Part shown: positions 13,605 to 25,190 of the stretch, piece after piece
Numbering within the stretch: position 1 is the first letter of the stretch
How the letters are laid out: every line of letters begins with the position of its first letter
Origin: Lunularia cruciata
Lineage: Eukaryota > Streptophyta > Marchantiopsida > Lunulariales > Lunulariaceae
Direction of reading: 5' to 3'
DNA length: 64,000 nt
Assembly (NCBI GenBank): GCA_948567375.1
Contig: OX419757.1
Coordinates: 3,472,001-3,536,000, forward strand
The notes under the pieces: model-generated
The model's database searches: none
What the model was told of the DNA's origin: nothing
Seen by the model: the letters and a program-made list of their open reading frames with translations, nothing else
Made by a program: the position numbers and the translations under genes

Positions 13605-13993
13605 TGTGAACCGGCCTATCTCTCATTCAAGATGAACCTCTGATGGCTATTATGGTAGCGCACCATGGACTAAGAAGGCAAAGAACCCCAACTTCATCAT
13701 ACTCCTCGAAGGATAACACTCCAAGACTCAAGATATCATTCACTAGAGAACTCAATGGGAGAGAGATAATTGCAAATGAAAAGATGATGAGTACTTCATC
13801 ACCCCTAAATTATATACTTGTGAAATAGTTACAAATTAAAGTTACTATTTACCATATTAATCATGACTAATGTAGTTAACTAATCATGACTAATGTAGAA
13901 CTATCCTTTATCTATATAAATAATATCTCTCAAGTACTTATAATACCAACCTAAATATCACAGTATCACAAACATGCAGAAATGGGTGTTATA
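13605..13993 (-). mobile_element. Solo LTR, family C, internally shortened
   Basis: The plus strand reads TGTGAACCGGCC... to ...GGGTGTTATA, matching both ends of the C LTRs (45682-46360, 52795-53473). It is 389 bp against 679 bp, missing about 290 bp from the middle. In C's transcriptional sense it lies on the minus strand. No convincing target duplication is visible. It is either a short LTR variant or a deletion derivative. Confidence 0.8.
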
Positions 13994-16560
13994 GATCATC
14001 CACTAAAACAGCCTCTTGTGCTACACTCATGACTCAAAAATTTGTATCATGGTATCACCTACTGCAACTCAATGCATTGCCTTATGAACTTGGAAGCAAT
14101 GCAAATTTGATTGACTAGAAACTGATCCTCTCCTTGCAACAAGATGTTTGTATCCTCTAGTCAGCCCATTGCAAATTTTTGTCAATTATTAGTGATGAAA
14201 CCCTATTATTCCCATATGTGTGAAGTGGCACATGGCCTGATGACAACCAAAACTGGTTCTTTATCCCATGTGACAACAATGGCTTGAGCAAAGTCCAACC
14301 GCTATAAAATAACAGCCAAATGTTGACATGACACCACATACTTGTAATTGTGATAGTGGTTGTATTCTTGTGGTCTTGGAGCTGACATCATCATTGTGGT
14401 TGTGACCATCATCTCATCTTTTGGGGCTTCATTCTGATGATATCTCCTTGATTGCATGTTTTAAAATATCTCTTGAGGTGGAATGGAATCTCTTGGAGGG
14501 CAAATGAAATCCTCCAACTTGGGTGGAATGGAATTAATAGATGAGGAAAATGGAAGTGGAATGAAATTGTGAGACTTGGGTGGAATGGAATCTATAAACA
14601 AGGAACATGGAACATTAGCAAGGAATCTATACTTTCCATATTTGCCACCATAATTGCAAAGGCAACATGCAATGAAATTTCTTTTCCACTGCCCTAAATG
14701 TACCGTACAATCTCTAAAATTCCCTAAAACCCTAAAATTTTTTTCCACTTCCCTCAACACATTGCATCTTTTGGTGCACAACTTCTTTTTTGATATATAA
14801 ATATAGATTAACTAGTCCCATGTCGCATCAATGTTACTCTTGGTGCCCAAGCATTTCTAATTTGACCATGGAAACCATGCTGACATTAAGGTGCATCTAA
14901 CCACCCCCAGCCAAAAAGAATTTGTGAGATAGCACCATTATGAAATTTTAAATTTTGAAAATTTAGGGAAAACTTAGCACTAACTAGAGAAGAGAGCAAA
15001 GGAATCTTACATTTTGAATATCCTTGTGAATATTGAGAGAGTGGAGCAAGTTTCAATTCAAACCAATCATGCAACATATCATTTTCTTTGGTGCTATTAA
15101 CTTCTCTCATCAACTAATTAATTCATGTCAATGGTCAAACATATAACGGACCATAAATTCTCACAATTCAAAAAGTTTCAAAAATTTCCCATACAGTACT
15201 TTAGTACTTAGAAAACTTTTTACATGCATTAAACTTTTTTTGGTGGTTTTATTTAACTAGCAAAGGAGAAAATGTTTACAAGTACACCTCCATCCCTTGT
15301 AAAAAAACTCATATAAATCATTATTGAAACTCCTTATTATTGCAATTCCCCTTGAGATCCTAAAATTTCTTAACCATATAAACAACCACCTCATGCAATA
15401 GTTATTTATGAGTTTCATGGGAGAAATTTTAAGGAGTTTAGGGTTTAGAGAGACCAAACCTTCAACCTGGTCACTTGTGGATAATAACATAATGAGCCAT
15501 TCCAGAAGATATAAAATCTGGGTGTGGTACACATATGTTTTAGTTTTTACAATTTAGGAGTAAAAGTAGTTAATTAAAAATAGAAAAGAAAGCCATTTCT
15601 TTAGAGATGATACGATTCAAATCCAAAGTGGAAGGCTTAATCCAATCCAAAGAAGGCACATTGTACTTTGGATTGGCATAGACAATAGAGGGCCAACCCA
15701 ATTGGCGGACATTCATACTTTGGCTTGGAGGACGGTGGATAGTTAGAGTAATAGGAACCTTGCATTGGGGCAATTTGAACAAGCTAGAGTTCTTAAATAA
15801 CATGGCTACCTTGGGCCATATGAAGTAGAGGTGAGGTGTGGTTAGAGGAAATGAAATTTGTGCAAGGCAATATTCAAAAGTAATTGGGCAAGACCATGAG
15901 GTTTGTTGAATTCTTGATTGAAGATCAATCAAAGAATGACTAGAGGTTGGAGGAATATAAAAGTGGACATGGGCAATGTCAATTTTATAGCATTAAGTTA
16001 GAGAAATTTGGAACTTGCAACAAATTATAGAATGGTCAAAGAGCAAGTAACAAGATTAATTTTTTCAAGAGCTTGTGAGAGCATGAGTGATATAATTCAA
16101 ACTAAGAATTGTAGTTAAATTTGTGCATTTAACTACAATTCTTAGTTAGGAACCTGGCTATTTGGAGTTTAGATATGATAGCCCAATTTGAGGGTTTGAC
16201 CAGTTATAAATTACCTTTTGAGCTTGGAATGGGAATCTTTGTTTCCTTGAGTTGATGATTGAAATCATAGCAAGTAGGTGCTAGAAGGGACTTGAGGAAG
16301 TGGAGAAGCACAAAAATCCCACTTGGTGGATTGAAGATGACTGGAGACTTTTGTTGGGATCAAAAGCAAGAGACCGAATGTGAATTTACCGTTGATCAAA
16401 AGTGTGATCCCTTGGAAGAAATGGTAGGATTGAAGGCATCTTTTAGCTAGGTAGAGAAGAAGAATGGAAACAAGGTTGAAACATACATGAACTGGTGAAA
16501 CATACCATCATTGGAGCAATGATGGCAATGATGAACCCAAGCATACCACATATGTAATGA
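13994..16560. other. No gene recognised
   Basis: Short open frames only. At 14475-14590 the phrase 'gtggaatggaat' recurs three times, at about 40- and 60-bp spacing, which gives the minus strand an artificial Ile-Pro-Pro/Phe-rich open frame (14461-14781). The stretch at 15570-15932 is open on the minus strand for 120 codons but has no recognisable domain. Confidence 0.5.
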
Positions 16561-16569
16561 AGCAACAAG

Positions 16570-16864
16570 TGGTATCTTCCACATGATGTTTGGAAGTGCT
16601 AGTGTGAATTAGGCAACGTGCTTCTACAAACGACAAGGCACATGATTATGCCATGGAAAATGGATTTACCATCCCATTACTTTGTGCAATTTGCAGCTCA
16701 CCTCTACTTTGGGTTGAACTTGATGACAACCAAGGAATGTCAACATTTGGTGTCTCATTTCTATCCCAATTGGCGCAAGAGTGTTGATTCAATTGAGGCA
16801 AGATATATCAAAGAGATGAAGGAGAACAATCAATACTTCATGAAAACAAGGCATGAGAAGGTAA
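16570..16864 (+). pseudogene. Decayed coiled-coil gene, copy 2, left part
   Basis: The open segment 16618-16869 contains LYFGLNLMTTKECQHLV and runs toward a Lys/Glu-rich end (YIKEMKENNQYFMKTRHEKV). The coding sense continues on the far side of D1 at 23486 (TTLVLKTRKRSQPKDVVSPS). D1 therefore sits in what was one longer reading frame, bounded by the target duplication GGTAA/AGTAA. No domain is recognised. It is related in its later part to the minus-strand copy at 10-13.6 kb. Confidence 0.4.
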
Positions 16865-17619
16865 TGTAATACTCCGAGGACAAGAGAAGAGAGAAAATAT
16901 AGATTTCACATTCAAACATTTGATGCCCCAAAGGAGCACCTTCTCTTTATTATATAGACAAAGAGGATCTACTCCAAGGAAGCTCCACCATAGGATTAGA
17001 GACACAGATAGGTGACATGTCAGCAAGCTCCATCCTTGGATTACTTACTTGGATGAGTGACATGTCTGGTCTAGGTCCTATCTGGTTGGTCAAACAAGCT
17101 TTGACCAAAAGGAATCTTTTAGGGAATCTTCTTGTAGGGATCTCAGAATTACGTAAGGTACCGTTGAAAAGCTCCCGACAAGGCAAAGCAGGGGGGAGGG
17201 AAGGCCATCATTTCCTCCATTGAGTATTGGGGGCGCGGGGGGGGGGGGGAATCAACACATTTTTTAGGTCTAATTCATCCGTTTAGTACTCCGAAATTGC
17301 CTTCAAAGATTTCAAGCATATTTTGGTTCCTACTCTTTTAGTAGAAGTCCCCTTTTAGTGATACCTCTTTTTAATCTGTTTAGTCCATCATGTGTAACAT
17401 CCTTCTAGATGTTACCAAACCAATTCTCACCTTTAAATCATATGTCCAGCTATTGGTTCTAAGGTTCTCAAGTCTATTTTGATTTCTGCCCTATTAGTAG
17501 AAGTACTCTTTTGGTGATACTTCTATCTTATCTATTTTGACCATCATGTATAACATCATTCTAGATGTTACAAAACCAAATTTCACATCTAGATCATATG
17601 GCTAGCTCTTGGTATTACA
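16865..17619 (-). repeat. D1 3' LTR
   Basis: It runs from TGTAATACTCC to GGTATTACA on the plus strand. It carries the family's internal duplication (the 'ccatcatgtgtaacatcctt' and 'ccatcatgtataacatcatt' blocks). It differs from the 5' LTR by substitutions and indels, including a 13-G run at 17237-17249 that no other copy has. Confidence 0.93.
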
Positions 17620-17640
17620 GATCTCTCTCCTTTTAAGACA
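17620..17640 (-). other. D1 polypurine tract
   Basis: Directly inside the 3' LTR the minus strand reads CTTAAAAGGAGAGAGATC, a purine-rich stretch in the position where plus-strand DNA synthesis is primed. Confidence 0.75.
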
Positions 17641-18100
17641 CAACGTCCTCGTTGTGCAATTGTTCCTCAAATGCTTGCACCAACACCTGTGCATGTGCCA
17701 AATTGGCAGTGGGCTCTTAGGTTGATTCATAGAGGGGGTAACCTTTCCATTGTACTAGATAGTCCACCCGTGGATGGCAAGTACCACATATGCATTTTTG
17801 GAGAATCTACTCCACTTCATATTCCTCTATGCCATCAATGAGTGTTGGACAAGGTAGAATGTCTTGTGTGGAATGATGCTGGCTTGATCGGGGAGCATAT
17901 CTGCGTAGTAGGGAGACATGGAACACTGGATAGATCTTCATATGTGGTGGTAGCCCAAGGTGATAGGCCACAACGCCGATGCGACAAAGAATCAAGAAAG
18001 GCCCAATAAAACGAGGTCTAAGCTTACGAGGTCCAACTAATTTGAGGTTGGTTGTCGATAGCCACACTTGATCCCCAACATTGAACTCCATGTGCCTACG
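17640..18100 (-). pseudogene. D1 integrase C-terminus and chromodomain remnant
   Basis: The segment 17807-18091 encodes the integrase C-terminal beta-rich region (GDQVWLSTTNL, RFIGPFLIL, PVFHVSLLRRY) ending in the chromodomain start EEYEVE. Past a stop codon the same frame continues with VDYLVQWKGYPLYEST and then another stop where the conserved Trp of 'WEP' would be. A chromodomain at this position is the hallmark of chromoviruses, where it is thought to direct integration to methylated histone H3. This copy is broken by two stops. Confidence 0.85.
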
Positions 18101-18115
18101 GTATGCATCAGCATA

Positions 18116-18910
18116 CTACTTCTGTTGATTTTGTGCAATCTGTAATCTGTGCTTGGCGCTCTCCACACCTTGTTGGATTCTAGAAACAAATGTGTTGACT
18201 GCATTGACCTTGGTAGCCATTGGATGGATCTTCATCAAGCTAGAAGGTGTGAAGGGATGCTCACCATACATGAGGAAGAATGGAGTGACCTGGGTGGATG
18301 CATTCAATGAATTGTTGTAAGCAAATTCCACCAATGAGAGTAGGGTGTCCCACCTCTCTTGCTCTTCTAAGGTGAAGCCACATAACTTGTCTTCAATAGT
18401 GCAATTAGCTTGCTCTGTTTGGCCATCTATTTGTGGGTGGTAAGCTGTGGACATGGCCAACTTGGTTTTGAAGAAACCAAAGAGTGTTCACCAAAACAAA
18501 CTGGTGAATTGGGTGCCTCTATTGGTGATGAGTACTCTAGACAAGCCATGGTGAGCAAAAACTACATCTAAGTATAATTGAGCTAGTTGTGGAGCGGTCA
18601 CCTCCTTGGTGGTAGGGCGTACATGAATCATTTTCCTGAGCCGGTCCGCAAAGACCACAATGGAGTCAAACCCTGAGGTGGTCTTGGGTAATTCACAAAC
18701 GAGATCCATACTCACTTGTTCTCAATGTTGGGTAGGAATGGGGAGAGGTTGAAGGAGCCCTACAGGAGCGTGATTAGAAGCTTTGTTCTGTTGACAAAGT
18801 AGGCAGCTACGCACATAGTCCATCACGTTGTTGCTCATCTTGGGCCAATGATAACGACGGTTGATTGCATCCAAGGTCTTGTCCACTCCGACATGAGCTG
18901 CAATGGCCAA
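18116..18910 (-). pseudogene. D1 integrase zinc-binding and catalytic core
   Basis: The N-terminal HHCC region is at 18722-18910 (AAHVGVDKTL, YVRSCLLCQQNK). The core follows in 18488-18715 (SMDLVCELPK, then VLITNRGTQF) and 18116-18460 (AYHPQIDGQTEQANCTIED). The first Asp and the Glu of the DDE triad are present. The second Asp, normally in S-D-R-G/D-T, reads Asn, which should abolish strand transfer. Stops separate the segments. Confidence 0.9.
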
Positions 18911-19189
18911 ATCATGACATTCCGCTAGAATGGTGGTACGTAATTTTGGGACATTTGGGATCCATAATCTGCCATCCTAAAAGGTGAGTCCTTGGGTGCT
19001 GGTGACACCTTTGGATGATTGTGGTTCTACAATTTGTGGATCAGTTTTTGTAGCAGCCAAAATCTCTAGTCAGAACTTGGGATTAATCTTAACCTCTGCC
19101 ACCAAGTTGTTTGCCATTGGCATGCGGGTGAATCAATCTACAAGTTGCTTCTTACCTCCCACATAGGTGATTGTCATGTTGAAGCATTG

Positions 19190-19640
19190 TCACCACTCTG
19201 CCCACCAAATTTGGCGACAAGATAGATCCTTCTGCGTCTTGAGGTAGACTAGAGGTTTGTAGCTATCTCTACTACAAAAGCCTTCTTGCCCAGATAGTGC
19301 TTCCAATGCTTGGTTGATAGAACGATGGCCAACTCTTCTCGTTCTGTGGTGCGGTAGTTGCGCTCTGCCGGTAACAAATTTTGAGAGAAATATGCAATTG
19401 GATGCCATCCGTCATGCCACTCTTGTTGTAGAACTGCTTCTATTGCTACGCCTGATGTATCTATAGCCAACTTGGTTGGATGTTTTGGGTCATACCACTT
19501 GAAGATTGGTGCATCTAGCAAGGCGGCTTTCAATTCTTGAAAGGCCAACTCTTGTGCAGTTCTCCATGTCCACTTCTTCCCTTGCCATGTAGTGCCGTTA
19601 AAGGTTATGCAACCTTAGAGAAGTCCTTGACAAATCTACG
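19190..19640 (-). pseudogene. D1 RNase H
   Basis: The open segment 19249-19548 shows the Ty3-type RNase H: LAIDTSGVAIEAVLQQE with the first Asp, the 'PIAYFSQNL' strand, and RTTEREELAIVLSTKHWKHY with the catalytic Glu. It removes RNA from RNA:DNA hybrids during reverse transcription. A frameshift follows (the 19190-19408 frame). The next 270 bases (18911-19189) are the degraded RNase H to integrase link. Confidence 0.85.
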
Positions 19641-20400
19641 ATAGAATCCCGTCAACCCCAAGAAGCTCTTAAGTTGATTCTGATCTTTTGGGGCACTCCA
19701 ATGACCTCTTTTTTATCTATCAATACTTGAATGCCCTTTGCACTTACTCTATGTCCCAAGTAGTCTACTTCAGACTTGCCAAACTCGCACTTTGAGATTT
19801 TGGCGTACAATTGATTCTGTCTTAGAATCTGGAGGACCTCTTGTATATGTTGTTTGTGTTCTGTCATTGTGCTACTATATACTAAGATATCATCCAAGAA
19901 GACGATAATAGACTTATCCAAGTATGGATGAAATATGTCATTCATTAGACTCATGAAAGTGGCAAGTGCATTGGTGATGCCAAAAGGCATCACAAGACAC
20001 TCAAAGTGGCCATACTTGGTTTGAAAGGTAATTTTGTACACATCCTCTTCCGCAATTTGGATTTGATTGTAACCGCTCTACAAGTCCAATTTGGTGAAGT
20101 ATCTCACTCCATGGAGTTGATCAAACAAGTCATCCATGCGAGGTAAGGGGTATTTTTTCTTCACTGTTTGCTAATTGAGACCCCGATAGTCAATGCTCAT
20201 GCACATTGTACCATCCTTCTTCTTCACAAACAAGACAAGGGCCCCATATGGTGATACGCTAGGTTGGATGAACCCTTTATGCAACATCTCCTCAATTTGA
20301 GTCTTACACTCCTCCAACTCATGAGGTGATAGGCGATATGGGGCCTTACAAGGAGGTGTCTTCCCCGAGAGTGTCTCAATTTTGTGATCTACTCACCTTT
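19641..20400 (-). pseudogene. D1 reverse transcriptase
   Basis: Fingers-palm sequence is recognisable but broken between 20041 and 20400 (minus-strand '[22 protein letters not shown]'). The segment 19652-20041 holds [15 protein letters not shown] and the catalytic box [13 protein letters not shown] with both Asp residues intact, then the thumb ([20 protein letters not shown]). It copies element RNA to DNA. At least one in-frame stop and a shift make it non-functional. Confidence 0.92.
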
Positions 20401-20953
20401 TTGGTGGTAATCCTGATGGTAGATCATCGGGAAAGACATCTTGAAACTCATCCACCACATCCTTCAATTTCTCAGGAATTTGTCCATTGAGTTGTGCACT
20501 CTGGACTTCTCTTATTAGACCCCTAAAACATCTGTCTATCTTACAGACAGTTGCCGTCCCTATGACATATAGAGGCAGTTCCTGCCTGTGTGATTTTTCT
20601 TTAACCCCAATGATTGACCATTGGTGGGTTCTCACTACTTTCTTCCTCCAATCCACCATAGGGTTGTATTGCTCCATCCATAGCATGCCTAAAATTGCAT
20701 CATAACAAGCTAATTGTATCACTCGCCACTCAATTGCTTCCTAATATTCTCCTACATAGAGGATTACCTGTCTAGGTAATGATTCACTCCTCTCTATTTG
20801 CCCATTAGGTAACTCTACTTCTTCACTTCCATATCTCTCTAGATCCATTCCCAATCTTATTGCAATAGAGCAAGACAAGAAATTCTCTATTGCTCCCGGA
20901 TCTATTAATTCTCTCACTTGATTATCTTCTAGGATTCCATTCATGACAATCAA
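20401..20953 (-). pseudogene. D1 aspartic protease
   Basis: The flap-side motif is RELIDPGAIENFLSCSIAIRLG at 20741-20953; the catalytic D-S/T-G is altered to D-P-G. After a stop, 20393-20722 continues with the second-lobe motif CYDAILGMLWMEQYNP and the protease to RT linker (DEFQDVFPDDLPSGLPP). In active elements it cuts the Gag-Pol precursor. The altered catalytic triplet and the stop make it inactive. Confidence 0.88.
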
Positions 20954-21048
20954 TTATGAGGTTGCCTTTCGGGATCTTTGTGCATTATTCTTCTTCCTTC
21001 CCTTGCTTCTTTGCTTCCTTATTGAGCCAATAAGGCCGCGAGGTACAT

Positions 21049-22068
21049 TTATTGGTGATCTTTGTTTCCCAACATGATTTCCACCTCTTCCTCTTCAATG
21101 TGCCTCTCCATGTTGCTCAAAGATTGCCTATACAAAGGCCGAGGCCCTCTAGGGAAACAAGTGCAACAGTTGGTAGATATGTGCCCAATACGACCACAAT
21201 TGTAACAATGACGTTGTTCTCCTTGAGTCCCTTCTCTCCGTGGGACTCCATCTCTTTGTTCTTCTACCCATCCATGCTCCCCTTGAAGCGGTTGTGTTCC
21301 TTGATCCTGGAATCGAAGGTTACCCAATTCCATTGGTACTGGTCCACCCATGTGTGGCATTTTTGCCTGATAATGTTGAGGTGGAACTACTCCTTCACCT
21401 CCACCTAATGCTCTTGCTATTCTCTATGCACAAGCAATGGCTTCAAATACCATGCAAGGATTTTGCACCATGACTTCTTAGCAAATCCGCTCTTTCAACC
21501 CTCACTTGAAATTATCAAGAGCCTCTACTGGACTCATGTCAGTAATTGCAACTTGTAGATCCAAAAATGCCTCCACATACTCTTGTACGCTATTCTTCTA
21601 TCTCAATCTCCATAGTCGGGTTTGAGCCATCTGAACAGAATCCACCGATTGAAAATTCTTCAGCAATCCTTCTTGCATTGTTGTCCTTGTGACCTCCTTT
21701 CTCTCTGCCAACATGGATCGTTCCCAAGCATCATACCATGTGAGGGCTTTATTGGTCAAGTACCCACATGCAAACACGTCTGCAGCATGCTCTGTGATTA
21801 GAGTTGAGAACAATAAGAAATATTGACTCATTCTCATGATCCAATTTTCCACTACTCCCATCGTACGTTGCCCCTTGTAAGGCTTGATGTTGTAGGTCTT
21901 CTTCATCCAGAGTAGCAATGTGGTTTCATCGTTGATAGGATTCGTAGGCACGAGTGCCTCTCCAAGTACTTCAATCGTAGGTACTGGGTTTTGAGACGGC
22001 TCTTCTTCTTGCATGGCTGGATCATTCTTGAGGATCTGCACTTGACTTTGTAATGTCTCCATGGTCAT
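21049..22068 (-). pseudogene. D1 gag (nucleocapsid and capsid-like)
   Basis: The segment 21598-22068 is the retrotransposon gag core (NPINDETTLLLWMKKTYNIK, then NKALTWYDAWERSMLAERKE). Past stops, 21049-21360 carries one CX2CX4HX4C zinc knuckle (CYNCGRIGHISTNC). It packages element RNA into virus-like particles. The same gag is present in D2 on the plus strand. The 660 bases up to the primer site are untranslated leader with no recognisable gene. Confidence 0.9.
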
Positions 22069-22730
22069 CTTAATCTCTCAAAATTCATCCTACATTCCTT
22101 GCATTCCTTGCACTAGCTCTTGCAATTATGGATCCGTGGTTCCTGCAATACTCAATTGCTAATGTCTACTTCAATACAAAGTCAATATAATCAATCACTT
22201 TGGAAGGTACACAAACTATCAGAACTACCATTGGGACCTTAGAAGCTATCACTCGTTCATAATACTCCTCACCAAAATTCCAAACCACAAAATCTCTAAA
22301 CATCACTTTTGGTCTTATTACATAACGGATTTCTACTTGAGTGTTGAAAGGGAGAGGATTTGGGACATTCATATCCATATTATCATAATAGAATGTAGAT
22401 TGTCAAATCCCACTCTTTGTCATATATCATCACAGGTATAATCACCGGGTTTGGTGAGTTCATCACTCTGTCCATGAATTTTGCCCCAAAGTGATAAACT
22501 AGCAATGCCCTCATTTGATCACGCTAGATGTACATAACCTTGATGTGGAATGGGTTTGAGAATGGAAATCTAGGTGCGGGAAATTGTCCTCCCGGTGCAT
22601 CCATCCCATCCGCTCTCTAAAGTCTTTCTAAGTCTAGCAATTACTCTATCTTCTCCACCTCAAATTACTCAATTTTAGTAGTTCATGCTATTCCAAGAGG
22701 GGTGATCCACTCTCTTGGACTAAAATGCTT

Positions 22731-22742
22731 GCTTTGATACCA
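22731..22742 (-). other. D1 primer binding site (tRNA-iMet type)
   Basis: The minus strand reads TGGTATCAAAGC one base inside the 5' LTR. The usual plant initiator-Met primer site is TGGTATCAGAGC, so there is a single difference. Confidence 0.88.
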
Positions 22743-22743
22743 T

Positions 22744-23480
22744 TGTAATATTCCAAGGACAAGAGAAGAGAGAAAACACAGATTTCACACTCAAACATTC
22801 GATGCCCCAAAGGAGCACTTTCTCTTTATTATATAGACAAAGAGGATCACCTCCAAGGAAGCTCCACCATATGATTAGAGACACAGATAGGTGACATGTC
22901 AACAAGCTCCATCCTTGGATTAATTACTTGGATGGATGACATGTCTGGTCTAGGTCCTATTTGGTTGGTCAAACAAGCTTTGACCGGAGGGAATCTTTTA
23001 GAGAATCTTCTTGTAGGAATCTCAAAATCACGTGAGTAAGGTACCATTGGAAAGCTCTCGACGAGACAAAGCAGGGGGAGGGAAGGCCAACCTGTCTTCT
23101 ATCAAGGGGTAATTAGCACATTTTCAAGGCCTAATTCATCCGTTTAGGCCTCCAAAATTGCCTTCAAAGATTTCATGCATATTTCGGTTCCTACTCTATT
23201 CGTAGAAGTCCCCTTTTGGTGATACCTCTTTCTGATCTGTTTAGTCCATCATGTGTAACATCCTTCCAGATGTTACCAGACCAATTCTCACCTTTAAATC
23301 ATATGTCTAGCTATTGGTTCTAAGGTTCTCAAGTATATTTTGGTTTCTGCCCTATTAGTAGAAGTACTCTTTTGGTGATACTTCTATTTTATCTATTTTG
23401 ACCATCATATATAACATCATTCTAGATGTTACCAAACCAAATTTCACATCTAGATCATATGGCTAGCTCTTTGTATTACA
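22744..23480 (-). repeat. D1 5' LTR
   Basis: Plus-strand ends TGTAATATTCC and TGTATTACA; collinear with the 3' LTR. The 5' LTR would hold the promoter. The flank AGTAA follows at 23481-23485. Confidence 0.93.
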
Positions 23481-25190
23481 AGTAATGACAACTTTGGTCT
23501 TGAAGACAAGGAAGAGATCCCAACCTAAGGATGTTGTGTCACCCTCAAAGCAAAGAAAAAACAACAAGTGAATCCCACTTGAGCCACTATTGTAGTATAT
23601 TTGTCTCTAGTGTAGAGGAGGAGGAGACTGACTCCAATTTGGAGTACAAAGAAGAGGAATTGATGTTGCATAATCAACACTTAGAGACGGAGAGCAAGGA
23701 TGAACCCAAAGTACAACAAGAGGCTACAAAGGAATAAGACACATTTAGATCTAGAATTTCACAAGGAGATTGCAAGAATGGAGGGTGTGGATACTCCATG
23801 TATGGACTTAGCCAAAGGTGAAGAATTGGAAGATGAAGAAGTAAGAGAGGCTTGAGTATTCATGTAGCATGCACAATGGTCATAACAAGGCCAAAGGATG
23901 ATGTGAAGTAACATGGACGAAGACAAGGCGGTGGACATTGAGGAACCTCATGTTGGAGTAAGAAGACAAAGCCCTTAATAGAAGATGCAGACCATTGAGT
24001 CCAACATACAGTCCAACAAGAAGAAAGGGAAGATACCACATTTTGGAGGTTAACTACATGTCAAGTATAGTATGTATGTTTTTGGTGCATTTGAGGAGTA
24101 ATTACCCACATTCAAGGAGGAGTATCTTGATGTGAAGATGGAGCCATAATTGGTCAAGAAGCTACAAGAAGAATGAAAAGAGTTACAATTGACTCTAACA
24201 CGAGTACAACACAAAGCCAAAGTATTTTCAATTGATGTAGTGGTATTGAAGCAATCATTGAAAGACTTGCAGGGAAGCTACAATCAGCAAGGAAATTACC
24301 TTAACTCACAAATGGATGAACTTTGCAAGAAAAGGAGTTGGTCATAATGGAGGAGGACCTTGCATGCATGAACAAAGAACTCAGTTAACAAGTGAGATGG
24401 CTTGAGCAACAAGCCAACAAACTATCGACCTGCAAGAGACATGGATTTTAAGGATCAACAGTGGACCTAGATGTTAGAAAGAGAGTGAAAAAAGAATAGG
24501 ATTCACCAATTAATACAACAATAAGATTCCAAGTTGATAGAATGAGAGGAGTATATCAAGAACTTGGAAATGCAACATGGTGAAGAGGTTAATATCCATC
24601 AGGCTTAGCTAGAGACGGAATGACATTGGGTTGCTGAACAAACCCAATGTGAAGCAAGGCTTGAAGGGGGAAAATCAGACTCCATCTAGTTAGCAACTCA
24701 ATGATTCAAGGTGATATTGAGTATAGAGATTGATGCTAAACCACATAATATACATTTTCACAAATTGAAGTTGCAAGTGTAGGAGACTAGCCATAGGCAT
24801 GCTCACAATGTGGATCCAAATAGGTTGTTGATTAATCTTAAAGAATGCATAGATAGGAAACTAGGTGAAGTGTTGGATAACCTTTATATTAGTTTAGACA
24901 TAGTGAAACAAAAAGTAGATAGTGTTATTGCTTTATTAACTAGTCCAACAAAAACTCAAGATTAGGGAGTAGACATTGGAGTGTAAGTGGATTTGGAGGA
25001 GTTACCCAAAGTGCTTGAGATAATTAGAGAAAGAGAGCAAGGTTTAGTATAGGTGGATACAATTTTGGTGGCAGTGCAAATGGATAAGGATGAGATAATA
25101 GTAGACATAGGGAGACCTAAAAAGCCTATAGTCATAATAATTACTTTGGATGTCAAAGCCAAAGTAGGAGAACAACTCAGATCAATTCCA
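23481..25190 (+). pseudogene. Decayed coiled-coil gene, copy 2, right part
   Basis: This resumes the reading sense broken by D1. Protein-like pieces on the plus strand include a Glu-rich segment (SSVEEEETDSNLEYKEEE, 23580-23730), a helical stretch (VVVLKQSLKDLQGSYNQQG, near 24240) and a C-terminal stretch near 24830 (LLINLKECIDRKLGEVLDNL) followed by a run of hydrophobic-acidic residues to about 25190. Stops occur every 20-60 codons. The last part parallels the minus-strand copy ending at 9964. Function unknown. Confidence 0.4.

Larger units (their letters stand above)
16865..23480 (-). mobile_element. D1: structurally complete chromovirus (Ty3/gypsy)
   Basis: D1 has two LTRs (755 and 737 bp), a tRNA-iMet-type primer site, a polypurine tract and, in order on the minus strand, gag with a zinc knuckle, protease, RT, RNase H, integrase and a chromodomain remnant. 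The ends are TGTAATA...TATTACA and the flanking pentamers are GGTAA and AGTAA. Coding is dead: stops and frameshifts break every gene and one integrase catalytic Asp reads Asn. Family members here are two solo LTRs and the internal fragment D2 at the right edge. Confidence 0.95.

Noticed and set aside
15570-15932. 120-codon minus-strand open frame
   Set aside because: No recognisable domain or homologous copy in the window; AT-rich context; left as unassigned.
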